This document shows, piece after piece, positions 15,989 to 27,800 of a stretch of 64,000 nucleotides of DNA. The stretch comes from Levilactobacillus andaensis. Its GTDB lineage: Bacteria > Bacillota > Bacilli > Lactobacillales > Lactobacillaceae. Under the pieces are notes generated by a model that had not been told where the DNA came from, ran no database searches, and saw only the letters and a program-made list of their open reading frames with translations. The stretch is from positions 1-64,000 of the forward strand of contig NZ_BOLP01000007.1 in the NCBI RefSeq assembly GCF_016861695.1. The letters run 5' to 3'. A program made the position numbers and the translations under genes. Every line of letters starts with the position of its first letter. Positions within the stretch are counted from its first letter, which is position 1.

Positions 15989-18900
15989 CTAGTTATCTAA
16001 GTTTTGAATCGGTTGTGTAGGTACCGCGACCAAATCTCCGGTGGCCAATAGATACAGATATTGAGCAATAATCGGTTGCCCCGTCATCTGTTTTAAGGCT
16101 GTTGCGTAGAGATTAACCTGACCGCCGTATCGCTCCAGCAGTTTCGCTTCACTCTTGGCAACATCGCGTGGATTCACGTGATCGGTCTTATAGTCGAATA
16201 ATATCACACCTGCTGGCGTCAGCAGGTACCCATCGACAATCCCATGGACGAGAACTTGCGATGCCATTTCCTTAAAGTCTCGGAACAGGCTCCGGGCTGG
16301 CATCAAAAGCGAGAATGGCACTTCGCGATGAAGTTGGTCCGGCGCTGCCAAGATTTTCTGCCCTAAGTCGCTCGCAAAGAACCGTAAGATCAAATCCGGT
16401 TGGATGCGTTGCGCAACCTCAGCTGATAAAACTTGGTCTGTAACCAGCTGGTCAATAAGCATCTGCACACTGGTTTCTGTTGGTGCCGACGTAACGTCTA
16501 ACTGCTGTAAAACCAAGTGGGTGGCGCTCCCGATTTCTGTTGGCAGGGGTTCGCGCACCGTTTGGAGAAATTCTGGCCGCGCAAAGTCATGCGTAACAAA
16601 ACGTCGGCCAGCCTGGCCCCGTTCAGTTGGTTGGTATTCCCCAATCGTTGCGTTGTCTGGGTCTTCAAATAATCGCTTGGCTTCGGATACAGACTGGTAA
16701 GCGGTCGTTTCCGTTGCTGCTTGGTGGGGGTATTGAAAGTCCATAATGGCCTTGATTTGCTCACCAGAAACCGCCTTATCATCTGCCTTTTCTGCTATCT
16801 GACTCGTCTCTTGCAACCAATCAGCTGCCGCCTCACCAACGGACTGCATCGGTTCAATGTCTGCCGCTGTTGCAAAGGAAACCTTGAACTGGGCCGGATC
16901 ACCAGCTAAACCGGAAAAGGCACTAGTTTCCGTGCGTAACTCCGAGTCAAAATGTGAATCACGAATCAAACACATCCCAATCCAATCCAAATAGTTAGCT
17001 AGCGTGTTCTTTTCTCGCAAAGTGGCATTCAGCACCAGTTCAGGACTTTGATAAGCCTGTTCCCAAGCGCTGAGCGCCTCTTCTTGATTCTTATGTGACC
17101 CCACGATATAGAGGCGCGACTCGGCACGCGTCAAAGCCACATATAGTTTACGCATTTCCTCAGCTAAGCTGGCCCGTGAAATAGCTTGCGCCGTCACCAG
17201 CTTCTGTAGGCTTGGCGCCTTAATCCGGCTTTCAGTATCCAAGTAGTCAATGCCGATGCCGGTTTTTCCACTCATAACGTAATTTCCTTGCTGATCCTGT
17301 CGGTTAAATTGGCGTGAGGCATCCATGATGAAGACGACCGGGAATTCCAGTCCCTTGCTCCCATGAATGGTCATCACGGATACCGCATTTTCGGCTGTTT
17401 GAACTGGCGCGCCGGCCAAATCGGCATCGCGCTGCTGTAAGCGCTCGACGAAACGAACAAATTGGAAGAGCCCTTTAAAGCTACTCTTTTCATAGCTTTG
17501 TGCCCGTTCATAGAGCGCATGTAAATTTGCTTGTCGTTGTTCGCCGGCTGGCATTCCCCCGACATAATCCAGGAACCCCGTCTCTTGATAAATATGCCAG
17601 ATCAGCGTAACCAGTTCATTTTGCTGCGCGATATCTCGAAACATCTGCAGTTGTTCTAAGAAATGACTGATTTTTTCATAGACGCGCTGCTGCATGGCAC
17701 TACTGGTCCCAACTGCGAAGGTTTGCTGGAAATGTAAGAGGGCTTGGTAATAATCCCCCGTTTTCTGATTGATTCGCAACAGCGCCAACTCATTTTCGTT
17801 CAGACCCACAATGGGGGACCGCAGGACAGCTGCCAGTGGAATATCTTGATAGGGGTTATCAATGATCCGTAGTAGCGCCATCATAATCTGGATCTCGGTT
17901 GTTTTAAAATAGTTCTGCGCATCGTTGACGACCACGGGAATCCCCATGCGCCGCAGCTCATCAGTAATAATTAGATTATTTGTTCGCGTCGGCGTCAACA
18001 ACGTGATGTCCCGATAATCCATGGGCCGCGTCAGCTTCTTTTCTCGGTCATAAATGGGCGTCTTAGCTGCAATCAATTCCTGAATCTTTTTCCCGGTCAT
18101 CAGGACCTCGCCTTGATGCTTGTCATCCACTTGGAAGGTCTCGTCCATTGGTTCCCCATCTCGGGATTCCTCAGTGCCCTCTGTCAAATAGACCAAGAGT
18201 TCCGCCGTACTTTCGACATTCTCTGGGTAATAGGTTGCTCCAAATTTTAGCTGTGCGGCCCCCGTATAGGCAATCTCACCTAATTCACGATCCATTAGCT
18301 GCTTAAAAATGAGATTGGTAAAATCATCGACATTTTTCATCGATCGGAAATTTTCGGCTAAGGTGATGAGCTGACCAGCACTTTCATCGGCCGCATAATG
18401 GTCCGTCTTTCCCATAAACAGTGTGGGATCTGCCTGGCGGAACCGGTAGATCGATTGCTTCACATCCCCCACCATAAAAAGATTTCCTTGCGGGGCAGGT
18501 TCAGCGATCGCCGTTAAAATGGCCTCTTGTAAGCCGTTTGTATCCTGATACTCGTCGATCATAATTTCAGCGTACTGATCGCGCAGTTGCGCCGCAACAT
18601 GGCGTGATTGATCTGTATCACTGGTTAAAATTTTCAGTGCCGCATGCTCAATATCTGCAAAGTCCAACACATGGCGTCGTTGCTTTTCGGCACGATAGGC
18701 TTTTCTAAATGCCGTGACAACCCTTGCCAATTCGCCAACCAGTTCTCCTGATTTTGCAATCGTAGTCATGGCTTGTTCCTCACTCTGAATCAGGTAAGTC
18801 TTCTTCAAGACGTCTAACTGCTTACGTGCTGGGTCATAGTAAGTCGTCTTGAGCTCATTGTAGACCGGAAAATCTTCGTTCGTCTTACGAATGCTTGGCA

Positions 18901-19765
18901 TACGGCCCCACGTAAAGTCTTGAACGGCAGCTCGTAAATCATTCCAGCTCCCATTAGCAACTAAGTCTAAAACCGTCTTAAGACTAGCCAAAACGTTTTG
19001 CAGATGCGCTGCTTGCTTCTCTAAGTTATTTTGAGTTGCTAACTGTTCCGCGCTAGTTAAGTCCGCTTGAATCTGCTGCAATTGTGCCGTGAATAGTGGC
19101 GCCAATTTTTGCCGATAAAACGTTGTTTGCGTCAGCCGGTCACTATCTAACTGATACGGTTGCGGCAAGGCTGCCAACCATGCGGCCGGGTCAGGCGTTG
19201 CGTTGGCAAAAGTATAGGTTTGTTGAACTAGATCAGCCAGCCCATCATCGCTACGATCGCCCGAAAAATTTTCCGTCAATCGTGCAAATAAACCACTGTC
19301 ATCATCGGCATAGAGCTGTTCACGCAAATCCGACCAAACCTCATCTCGAAGCAAACCATTCTCAGTCTCATCGGCTAGCAAGCGAAACACGGGGTCAAGG
19401 TCAATCACGTAATAGTAATGCTGTAAAATGCGGAGACAAAACGCATCGAGTGTACTGATATCAGCCACGGGAAGTTGATTCAATTGGCGTAAATAAAACG
19501 CTTGTTGGTCACTATTCCCTTGATTAGCCGCTAATTCTTGACGCAAGGCGGTTTGAATCCGGTCGCGCATTTCGGCAGCCGCCGCTTTGGTAAAGGTCAC
19601 GATTAAAATTTCATCGATTCCCATTCCCGACTTCAAGTGCTCAATTACCCGCTGGACCAGCACCCGCGTCTTCCCAGATCCCGCTGACGCAGAAACTAAT
19701 AGGTTATTCCCAGTCTGGTGAATTGCCTGGTCTTGGCTAGGTGTAAAACTAAATTTTGCGCTCAT
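15989..19765 (-). CDS. addA: ATP-dependent helicase/nuclease subunit A (AddA/RexA)
   Basis: Large subunit of the AddAB (RexAB) complex, which resects double-strand breaks up to a Chi site to load RecA. The 1258-residue protein has UvrD-type helicase motifs: Walker A ASAGSGKTRVLVQR near residue 25, Walker B IMIDEYQDTN near 395, motif VGDVKQSIYRFRQAD, and SVMTIHGSKGLEFPVVF near 780. A C-terminal PD-(D/E)xK nuclease domain shows LFDYKTDH. ATG 19765 is preceded by AAGGAGG; a longer frame to 19810 lies inside addB. The start overlaps the addB end by 17 bp, implying translational coupling. Confidence 0.95.
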   Translation of the reverse strand: MSAKFSFTPSQDQAIHQTGNNLLVSASAGSGKTRVLVQRVIEHLKSGMGIDEILIVTFTKAAAAEMRDRIQTALRQELAANQGNSDQQAFYLRQLNQLPVADISTLDAFCLRILQHYYYVIDLDPVFRLLADETENGLLRDEVWSDLREQLYADDDSGLFARLTENFSGDRSDDGLADLVQQTYTFANATPDPAAWLAALPQPYQLDSDRLTQTTFYRQKLAPLFTAQLQQIQADLTSAEQLATQNNLEKQAAHLQNVLASLKTVLDLVANGSWNDLRAAVQDFTWGRMPSIRKTNEDFPVYNELKTTYYDPARKQLDVLKKTYLIQSEEQAMTTIAKSGELVGELARVVTAFRKAYRAEKQRRHVLDFADIEHAALKILTSDTDQSRHVAAQLRDQYAEIMIDEYQDTNGLQEAILTAIAEPAPQGNLFMVGDVKQSIYRFRQADPTLFMGKTDHYAADESAGQLITLAENFRSMKNVDDFTNLIFKQLMDRELGEIAYTGAAQLKFGATYYPENVESTAELLVYLTEGTEESRDGEPMDETFQVDDKHQGEVLMTGKKIQELIAAKTPIYDREKKLTRPMDYRDITLLTPTRTNNLIITDELRRMGIPVVVNDAQNYFKTTEIQIMMALLRIIDNPYQDIPLAAVLRSPIVGLNENELALLRINQKTGDYYQALLHFQQTFAVGTSSAMQQRVYEKISHFLEQLQMFRDIAQQNELVTLIWHIYQETGFLDYVGGMPAGEQRQANLHALYERAQSYEKSSFKGLFQFVRFVERLQQRDADLAGAPVQTAENAVSVMTIHGSKGLEFPVVFIMDASRQFNRQDQQGNYVMSGKTGIGIDYLDTESRIKAPSLQKLVTAQAISRASLAEEMRKLYVALTRAESRLYIVGSHKNQEEALSAWEQAYQSPELVLNATLREKNTLANYLDWIGMCLIRDSHFDSELRTETSAFSGLAGDPAQFKVSFATAADIEPMQSVGEAAADWLQETSQIAEKADDKAVSGEQIKAIMDFQYPHQAATETTAYQSVSEAKRLFEDPDNATIGEYQPTERGQAGRRFVTHDFARPEFLQTVREPLPTEIGSATHLVLQQLDVTSAPTETSVQMLIDQLVTDQVLSAEVAQRIQPDLILRFFASDLGQKILAAPDQLHREVPFSLLMPARSLFRDFKEMASQVLVHGIVDGYLLTPAGVILFDYKTDHVNPRDVAKSEAKLLERYGGQVNLYATALKQMTGQPIIAQYLYLLATGDLVAVPTQPIQNLDN

Positions 19766-22700
19766 CGGCTGCCTCCTTTTCCTGTTCGGCCTTGATTCGG
19801 GCCATGACATCGTCTTTCTTTAAAGCCGGGAGTTCCCGGTAATTATTTTCCTTTAGCAACGGATCAAACTGCATGATCGACTTGTATGGTGAAAATTGTA
19901 ACGCCGTCCGATTTTGCTCCCTAAATGGTGCTAAATCAACATGCCCGTCGAAAATTTGCGTCGCTGCTCGCTTAATCAAGCGTTCCGTATGTTCGAGTAG
20001 CAAATCCAGTTCTGCCGGCTTGACCAGCATCTTACTGTAAGACGTAATCGTTCCTTTGACAGTCCGTCGTAACCCCCGGAATAACAGTGAGCTGCCGCTA
20101 TAATTATCCGTGGCAAACAGGGAATCTAAATTGGTCAACAAATCCGGATCATCTAGTAATAACCCCTGATACTGTTCCGCTTTAAGCAAGGCCTCTAACG
20201 GGTCATCGCCTAGAACATCTGCTGCCTTTAGAATTGGATTTTGCAAATGAAGGTAGACGGCCCCCGCCAATTCGGCATTGACCGGCGTCTCATTGGCCAG
20301 TAATTCTGGCAAATTCTTCTTAACCGCGTCCAAATACGTCAGCATCTGCATCGCCTGACCATAATAGGCATCTTGATAACTAAACTTGTGCTCCGAACTC
20401 TTATAATCAACGATTCCCAGGTAGGTTTTATCCTGAAGCTGCATTGCATCTAACCGGTCGATTCGGCCACGAACGGTCACCTTTCGTTTCTTTTCCAGAT
20501 CGAAGGATAAGGCTTCTAAACCACGTTCATCCCCCAGTCCAAACTGTACCTCGGTCCGCTTAGGCCGCAATTTCGTCCGTTTACTCTGCTCACGTAACGT
20601 CTTAGCCATCTGCCGCATCGTCTTGATCAATTGCTGGCGAATGTAGACCATTCGATTTGAACTTTCTAAGATGGCAAACTGCGGATTAGCTGTGGTATCC
20701 AAGACCTTTGCAATCACTTCGTCTGTCATCTCTCGTAACTGTTGGTCATCCAAATCTGCTAGGTTTAGCTTTTGATCGTTAACGATCTTCATGAGACCAT
20801 CCATCGTCGCATGGAAGAATTCCCCAGTACTAGCCGGTGAGAGCTCGAAAACGTCACGTTCCTGCAGCTTCAAGCCGTATTTGAGGAAATAGGCATAGGG
20901 ATTGGCGTAGTATTCCTCTAATTTAGAAATAGAAGTACTGATCTTATTGCCATACAGTTGCGTCACAATATCTGGTGTCAACTGCTCTGGCACATTGCGA
21001 TAACTCAGACTACCCAGTAGTTTTGTCGTCAGTTCACCATAGTTGATGTCCGCTCTTAATAAACGCAGAACGTAAAGCCAAGCCGGTGATAATGGCTGTT
21101 CGCGAATCTGGCTATCATGACTGGCCTGTACCAGGTGGCGCAGCGTTGTCCGCCGGGTCCCCACAAAGGGTAAAATATCCGTTTGTTGAGCATCTGGCGC
21201 AGCTTCGGCTAACGTGACGGGTAACTTAAAGTAGTCGCGAATCCGGGCAACGTACGGCGAAATCTGCAAGCCACCGTCACCATCACTCGTTGCCGGATAG
21301 CTAAAGATCAACTGATCGCTTCCACTTAGAAATGCTAGATAGTTCAAATAAGGTTCACCAGCAAGCTGTGTCGCCGCATCATCACGCAAGTAACTGTTGG
21401 CATCGGTCGCCTGTAATTGTTCGCTTAAATCCTGACGATCGTTATCCGCGAGTAATGTTGTCGGCACCTGATCATCAGGCATACTGTCGGCTGTAGCGCC
21501 CATTAAGAACGTTATCTTCCGGTTATTCGCCTGCACGATTCCACTTTCAGAAATCATAACTTGATCAAGTGTTGATGGAATTTGGCTAAACTTTGCGCCA
21601 GCAAACCCTGCCTGTAGCAACGATTGAAAATCAGTCTGATTAAACGGCTGGTCGCCTAAAATACTATGGCACTCATCGAGCATCTGACAGAAGGTTGCCC
21701 AAGTCTGTTCAGGTTGCCCCGCACGAAATAAGTCCCCGGCCGCAATAGCTTGGTCCCGCCAGGCCATCAAGCGTTGACTCACACCGTGATTTTCTAGAAA
21801 CTGATACAGCGTAGCCGCCGCCTCAGTATACGTTTTAGCCGCCTTCAATCTGGTAAAGAACGGTGGCAATGTGTCCTTCACAAAATGACGAATAACGTTG
21901 ATCTGTGCGGTCACTTGTTCGTCATGTGTCGTCTGAACACTATCGTCCCCCGTTGAAAAACGAGTGTACAGCCAATCCTTATCCTGCGTCCAGCGATACT
22001 GACCTTCATAGCCATTCTTCAAGACTAGATTTTCGGTTAGTGCTAACGCTCGCCGATAAACGTTTAGATCCAATGGCTCCCCATCATCCCCCACCGGCAA
22101 AAGTAATTCAGACTTCAACACCCGAAAAACATCGGCATATCGATAATTCTTTCGCTGCACATCAAACAACGCATTGAGTAATTCGACAAAGGGATGATCG
22201 GCCATCTGCACATCAGCATCATCAAAATAAGGAATCTCCTGCGCCTTAAAAATGGGATCAATCACTGTCTGATAAGCATCTAAATGGCGTGCTAAAACTA
22301 AGAAATCCTGGTAACGGTACTGGCCACTTGCCACGAGCTGTCGAATTTGGGTCGCCACATGAGAAACTTCCACATAGCGGTTAGCGGCTTGAACGATTTT
22401 GACATTCTCCAACACCGCTACGGCGGGCTTGGGTTGAGGAGACAAGGTGTTCGTCTCCTGCCAGAAATGGTCGAGTGCTAGTAAATCCGGTGAAACGCGA
22501 CGAGTTGCCGCCTGCTGATCAATCAAGACAGGAACATTATCTGCCCGCGCTTCAACGTAAAGTTGATGGTACAACTTAGCTGACTGGAAAAAGAGGGTCG
22601 TCGTATCTGGTAACTCCTGCGGATAGCCCTTATCTAAGTTCAGCGCCACTTCAACACTAGCCGAACGCTGAATCAGAACCGCAACTAGCTTACGTTCCTG

Positions 22701-23354
22701 AGCACTCAACTGTGAAAATCCTTCCAGATAAAAATGGGCGTGGCTTAACTCAACCTTAGTTGCCAAATAGTCGGCTAACTGATTCAGTAAATCGGTATTT
22801 TCAACGTATTTCCCCAGCATTTGGGTCTCAAATGCTTCATACAAAATCATCAGATCATGCAGCTTAGCTTGTAAATCGGCATTGGTCGTCGTCAGGTTAT
22901 CTACGGCGGTCAGGAGGTCGGCAGCCGTGACCTGCCCCACTTTCAATTCGGCTAACTGTGTCGTCAATTGCGTGATAAATCCAGGCCGATCGACCTCACC
23001 ACGAAAAATCGTCAGCTCATCCGCATGGCTTTGAATGATTTGATAGATCAACATATTCAAGCCAGCCGTTGAAATGCGGGGTAGCTGATAAACGGGTTCG
23101 TTTTTCATGAAGAACCAGGCTAATCGCGTAAAAGAAAAGACCTGAACTTGTGTCTGTGCGAATAGTGGTTGCTCTGGTGCTAACCGTTCCTTCAATGCTG
23201 TCAGTACATCCACTTCGGTCTCGAATTTAATATGGTTGGGAACCAAATAGTAATATTGATCCGTGGGTATTGCCGTAACTTGTTCTGCCATCGCTGTCAC
23301 CATAGGCGTTCTGTGGTCCATTCCCGCACTACCCAAAACAAATTGTAAACTCAT
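19749..23354 (-). CDS. rexB: ATP-dependent nuclease subunit B (AddB/RexB), lacking iron-sulfur cysteines
   Basis: Second subunit of the break-resection complex. 1201 residues. The N-terminus (FVLGSAGMDHRTPM) sits where Bacillus AddB has a Walker A loop, but GKS/T is lost. The C-terminal nuclease motif GIVDYKSSEH is intact. Bacillus AddB carries four cysteines that hold a 4Fe-4S cluster; this protein has only two cysteines in total, close together near the middle (FCQMLDECHS), so it is of the RexB kind known from lactococci and lactobacilli. AGGAGGT precedes ATG 23354. First gene of the addB-addA operon. Confidence 0.93.
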   Translation of the reverse strand: MSLQFVLGSAGMDHRTPMVTAMAEQVTAIPTDQYYYLVPNHIKFETEVDVLTALKERLAPEQPLFAQTQVQVFSFTRLAWFFMKNEPVYQLPRISTAGLNMLIYQIIQSHADELTIFRGEVDRPGFITQLTTQLAELKVGQVTAADLLTAVDNLTTTNADLQAKLHDLMILYEAFETQMLGKYVENTDLLNQLADYLATKVELSHAHFYLEGFSQLSAQERKLVAVLIQRSASVEVALNLDKGYPQELPDTTTLFFQSAKLYHQLYVEARADNVPVLIDQQAATRRVSPDLLALDHFWQETNTLSPQPKPAVAVLENVKIVQAANRYVEVSHVATQIRQLVASGQYRYQDFLVLARHLDAYQTVIDPIFKAQEIPYFDDADVQMADHPFVELLNALFDVQRKNYRYADVFRVLKSELLLPVGDDGEPLDLNVYRRALALTENLVLKNGYEGQYRWTQDKDWLYTRFSTGDDSVQTTHDEQVTAQINVIRHFVKDTLPPFFTRLKAAKTYTEAAATLYQFLENHGVSQRLMAWRDQAIAAGDLFRAGQPEQTWATFCQMLDECHSILGDQPFNQTDFQSLLQAGFAGAKFSQIPSTLDQVMISESGIVQANNRKITFLMGATADSMPDDQVPTTLLADNDRQDLSEQLQATDANSYLRDDAATQLAGEPYLNYLAFLSGSDQLIFSYPATSDGDGGLQISPYVARIRDYFKLPVTLAEAAPDAQQTDILPFVGTRRTTLRHLVQASHDSQIREQPLSPAWLYVLRLLRADINYGELTTKLLGSLSYRNVPEQLTPDIVTQLYGNKISTSISKLEEYYANPYAYFLKYGLKLQERDVFELSPASTGEFFHATMDGLMKIVNDQKLNLADLDDQQLREMTDEVIAKVLDTTANPQFAILESSNRMVYIRQQLIKTMRQMAKTLREQSKRTKLRPKRTEVQFGLGDERGLEALSFDLEKKRKVTVRGRIDRLDAMQLQDKTYLGIVDYKSSEHKFSYQDAYYGQAMQMLTYLDAVKKNLPELLANETPVNAELAGAVYLHLQNPILKAADVLGDDPLEALLKAEQYQGLLLDDPDLLTNLDSLFATDNYSGSSLLFRGLRRTVKGTITSYSKMLVKPAELDLLLEHTERLIKRAATQIFDGHVDLAPFREQNRTALQFSPYKSIMQFDPLLKENNYRELPALKKDDVMARIKAEQEKEAADERKI

Positions 23355-23571
23355 CAGCCGACCTCCTATTTTTCCTAAAATTCGCTATGTAAGCAGCATT
23401 TCAATTTCGGATTACTGCCGTCTAAGGTAATTATATTCTAGCATACTCAATGCCAAAAGCGAACAAATGTTTGCCATAAATTTTCTCATATTTAATAACA
23501 TTATTCGCATATTTCCTACAAAGCGTGCTACACTTAAAATTAAAATATGGTGAGAAAGTGGGCAGGCTTTT

Positions 23572-24714
23572 ATGAAAGATACTGAACAGGTTCAAATTCT
23601 ACAGGAACTAGTCGAAATCAACTCTGTTAATGGTAATGAAGCGGCTGTAGCTACTTATATTCAAAAACTTTTTGCCAATCACGGCATCACATCTAAAATC
23701 ATCCCTTATACGGATGGTCGTAGTAACATTGTCGCTGAAATCGGTGATGCCACCAGCGATAAAGTTCTGGCATTGGCCGGTCATCTGGACACTGTGGCAA
23801 CGGGCGATGTCGCTGACTGGCAATTCGATCCCTTTTCCGCGCACGTTGAAAATAATCGGCTATACGGTCGTGGCGCTGCCGATATGAAGAGTGGTTTGGC
23901 CGGTATGGTCATCACCTTTATTAACTTAGCCGATCAAAAAGTTAAGCTTAACGGGCGACTGCGTTTCATTGGAACGGTTGGTGAAGAAAATGGCGCCATG
24001 GGCTCACGTTTGCTCACTGAACAAGGGATTGCTGACGACCTGGATGGGATCATCATCGGCGAGCCGACCGGTGGTAATCTCGTTTACGCACACAACGGGT
24101 CTCTGAACTATCATGTTTATTCGCAGGGTCGCGGTGCCCATAGTTCGATGCCTGAAAAAGGAATCAATGCCATCACGAATCTAATCAAATACGTCACAGC
24201 CGAAGCAACCGAGTTTGCGGACGCGCCCGTTAGCCCTGAACTTGGGCCCCTGGTCCACAGCGTAACCGTTTTCAACGGTGGGGAACAGGTCAACAGTATT
24301 CCTGCCAAGGCTGAACTCCAAGGTAACATCCGGCCAATTCCTGAATTCGATAACGAAGCCGTCATCAAACGACTGAACGAAACGGTCGACAAGCTTAATC
24401 AAGAAGCCGATGTTAACCTGACACTGCACGTCGACTACAGTTTTAAACCCGTCATTAGTGCCACTGACTCCGGTTTGGTCAAATTAACCAAGCAAATCGC
24501 TGACGATGAATTCGGTCATCCCGTTGAATTGCAAGTCATCCACGGTGCAACCGATGCTTCCGAATACACCAAGTCGGCCAATCAATTTCCAGTGGTCGTC
24601 TATGGTGCTGGGGAATGGAACGACGCACATTCACTCAATGAATCCGTTGACCTCGACCTGTTCGCTCACGTTCAACACGTTTATGAACGCTTGACGAAAG
24701 AATTCTTAGCCTAA
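23572..24714 (+). CDS. M20 family metallo-deacylase (ArgE/DapE-like)
   Basis: A cytoplasmic zinc hydrolase of the ArgE/DapE/Acy1 group that removes an acyl group from, or cleaves, an N-acylated amino acid. 380 residues. Metal ligands are visible as LAGHLDT (His71, Asp73 by count), YGRGAADMKSG, VGEENGAMGS (catalytic Glu pair) and the C-terminal HSLNE. A dimerisation domain fills roughly residues 175-290. The ribosome site before ATG 23572 is weak. It is divergent from addB and ends in a strong terminator. The substrate (N-succinyl-DAP, N-acetylornithine or a dipeptide) cannot be decided; MurE here looks Lys-type, which does not settle a dapE role. Confidence 0.82.
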   Translation: MKDTEQVQILQELVEINSVNGNEAAVATYIQKLFANHGITSKIIPYTDGRSNIVAEIGDATSDKVLALAGHLDTVATGDVADWQFDPFSAHVENNRLYGRGAADMKSGLAGMVITFINLADQKVKLNGRLRFIGTVGEENGAMGSRLLTEQGIADDLDGIIIGEPTGGNLVYAHNGSLNYHVYSQGRGAHSSMPEKGINAITNLIKYVTAEATEFADAPVSPELGPLVHSVTVFNGGEQVNSIPAKAELQGNIRPIPEFDNEAVIKRLNETVDKLNQEADVNLTLHVDYSFKPVISATDSGLVKLTKQIADDEFGHPVELQVIHGATDASEYTKSANQFPVVVYGAGEWNDAHSLNESVDLDLFAHVQHVYERLTKEFLA

Positions 24715-24727
24715 ATGTAGTGTCATC

Positions 24728-24776
24728 AAAAATGAGATCAAAAACTCCGAAGCAGGAATTTTTGACCTCATTTTAG
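24728..24776. terminator. Bidirectional terminator after the M20 gene
   Basis: A long stem, AAAATGAGATCAAAAA with TTTTTGACCTCATTTT (one mismatch), between two convergent genes; T runs on both strands. Confidence 0.85.
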
Positions 24777-24827
24777 TTTGCAACTCAATCTTTATTTCAA
24801 ACTATGATCGTTGCCTCACCGTGAATT

Positions 24828-27800
24828 TTAATTTTGATGTCGTCGCCAATCAATCAAACCTAGCACTGCCGCTAAACCGGCTAATAGTATCCCCCAAACA
24901 GTAGTAAACGATGTGGCTTCATCCGTTTGCGGCAAAGTTACTACCGTTGTCGCCGGTGACTTACCATTGACAGGCGACTTTAATTTTTGACCATCTGTAG
25001 TAGCCCAAGCCGCCTGACCCTTAGCTATTTTAGCCGCTGATTGCTTAGTCATTTCACGGGCCACTACCTTGGGTTGCTTGGCTACTAACACTGGTTGCTT
25101 CAGTTTGTTGTTGTCAGCGACCGGAGTTTTCTGCCCGTCACCGCTATTACCTGGTTTCTCTGGTGACACTGGCGTAACTGGAGTCACTGGTTCGACGGGA
25201 TTCACTGGCGCGACTGTTTTTTGATAAACGAAAGTTCTCTCCACAGTTGTTCCACTAAAAGTTCCTGTGAGTATCTTTTCGCCCTGAACTGTATATCCAG
25301 AAATTGTTGGTGCTGTTAATGTATATGCGGTTCCTGTGGTCCCTACCTGCTGTGTATCCGGTAAGATTGAATGCCCATCAGCATCCACGTAATGGCTAAT
25401 GACCAACCCATTTTTCGACGGTGACGTCTCTAATTGATGATAGACAAACGTCACTTCCTGCGTGGTCCCATTAAATTTTCCAGTCGCATTTATCGGCTGT
25501 GCCGTGAGCATGTAGCCCGCGATACTTGGCGCCGTTAAATGATAGTCCATGCCAGTCGCTTGACTTTGCAATGTATCTTCCATTAAGTATTTACCTGACT
25601 CATCAACATAATGGGCAATGACTAACCCATGATCTGCCGTTGTATTTTTCAGCTGATGATAAATGAGCGTGATGTCCGTACCAGCCGTTATATACTGACC
25701 CGTTACATCAGGTGTAGCTTTAACTAGGACATAGCCAATCTGCCGAGTTGGTACCTGATACGTCGTCCCAACTGTGCCTACCATCGTCCGCTCATCAGCA
25801 ATTTTAACACCGGCTTCATTCAAATAATGAATATTCACTTGGCCCAGATGATTAGGATTCGTTTGACCAAATTGATGATAAACAAATGTCGCTTCAGTTG
25901 GCGTAAGCACATATTTTCCCGTAACGTTTGTTGGTGTCCCAACTAAAATTGCGTCAGGAATCGATGGTGCCACTAACGTATAGTCCGTGCCCACTTCACC
26001 AAATTGATCACCATTCGGCGCAATCTGCTGCCCGCTCTCATTGACGTAATGAACAATCACATGGCCGGTCGCTGACGAAATTACTAAGGTGCCTGGCATT
26101 AACTTAACGTCATAATTTTCATTCACTGCTGTCTCGCTCAAAACGGGGGTAACGGTATAAGACCCCACTTCGGTTTGCGACATGGCGTCTAGCTTATACG
26201 CCAACTTTTCCGAGTTCACTTCTCCCGTAACCGTCGCCGTAGCTTGGTGCGCTTGGCCATCATACACCGCTTGCTGATTATTAACGGTAATAGTTGCTGG
26301 TGCCTTCGTAATTGTGTAAGTCCCATCCTCAACGTTAATATCAGCAAGGGTCGGATTAGCAGCGGCTAACTTTGCCTGGCCAGCTGCGCTCAACGTCACA
26401 CCATAGGTTCCGGCATTGCGTAAGCCTGTGGTGGTCCGTGAAGTCGGTTGAACGGGAGCCCACATCAAATCTCCGGCTTGCCACCCATTTGCTGGCGCCA
26501 CTACTTTGCCGTAAACATTAATTTTATAATTAGCTAGGTCTGCTGCCGAAAGCGCCTGCCCATCGTAGACTTTCGTTCCGTCTCCCGTGATCGCCACGGC
26601 GTTATTTTCTTGCCAGACATAAGTCTCAGCGGGCCCAACAACGCTGCCATCTGCGGACTCTGATCGCTTGTACATCCCTCTAAGCTGGACATACGAGTAG
26701 GAAGCCCCATTAGGTGAATCCACCGTTCCCGTGCCAACAGCTTGCCACTTGCCTGTATACAGCTTAGGGTCGAACCCTTTCATGCTAGAAATTTCAGGCA
26801 AAAAGGCATCATCGTCTATTGCACCATAGTAAGTTCCCATCAACGCAGATTGCGGTCCCATAGTAAAGGACCGTAAGTTCGTTCCACCCAAATAATCTAT
26901 AAAGTACATCTGACCATTCTCATTCATATGAAATCCCGACAAATCTAAGGATGTCAATGCCGCATCCCCTGCAACTAAACGCATCATATGAAAGAATACT
27001 TTGCCGTTCGTCTGCCAACAACTAAAGTCTAATTTCTTTACGGAGGACATCCCCGCAAACATATCATCCATGATCAGGACCTGAGAAACATCCCAATGGC
27101 TAATGTCCAAGGCGGTCAATGAAGAATCTCCTGAAAAAGTTGCCTCCATGTCACTTACATCGCTGGTGTTCCAGCGGCTGACATCAAGAGTCTCTAACGC
27201 TGAGCAGTTGGCAAATGTATGACGAATAGCGTGCACATGGCGAACATCCCAATGACTGACATCCAAAAATTTCAGTTTATTTTGGCCCGCAAACATATAC
27301 GCAATATCACCACCAAAAGGGCTGTTACCAACATTACTCGTGTTCCAGTGGCTGACATCTAGCGCTTGTAATGATCCAACATCCGTCTTTTCAGTCGTTG
27401 AGTTAATAATCGTTTGATTAAACATATAACTCATATTTTTGACCTGACTCGTATCCCAGTGAGAAACATCCAACGTGGTCAGCGACTTGGCCAAATTAAA
27501 CATATTCTGCATGTCGTCCACTTGACTGGTATTCCATTTGGAAACATCCACTGTAACTAAGCTTTTAGCCGATTCAAACATTCCAAACATATCGGTTACT
27601 TTGCTCGTATCCCAGTTCCCAGTATCAACTTCGACCAAGCTATCATCGTCCCCAAACAGCCGCATAAAGTTTGTCGCCTGACTGACATCAAATCGATCTG
27701 CGTGCTCAACGTTCACTAAATTATGCAGGCCATAAAATAGATACGAAGAGTTCTTACTAGCCACAACTTTATCATCAAACGAGATGTTCTTGATCTTATC

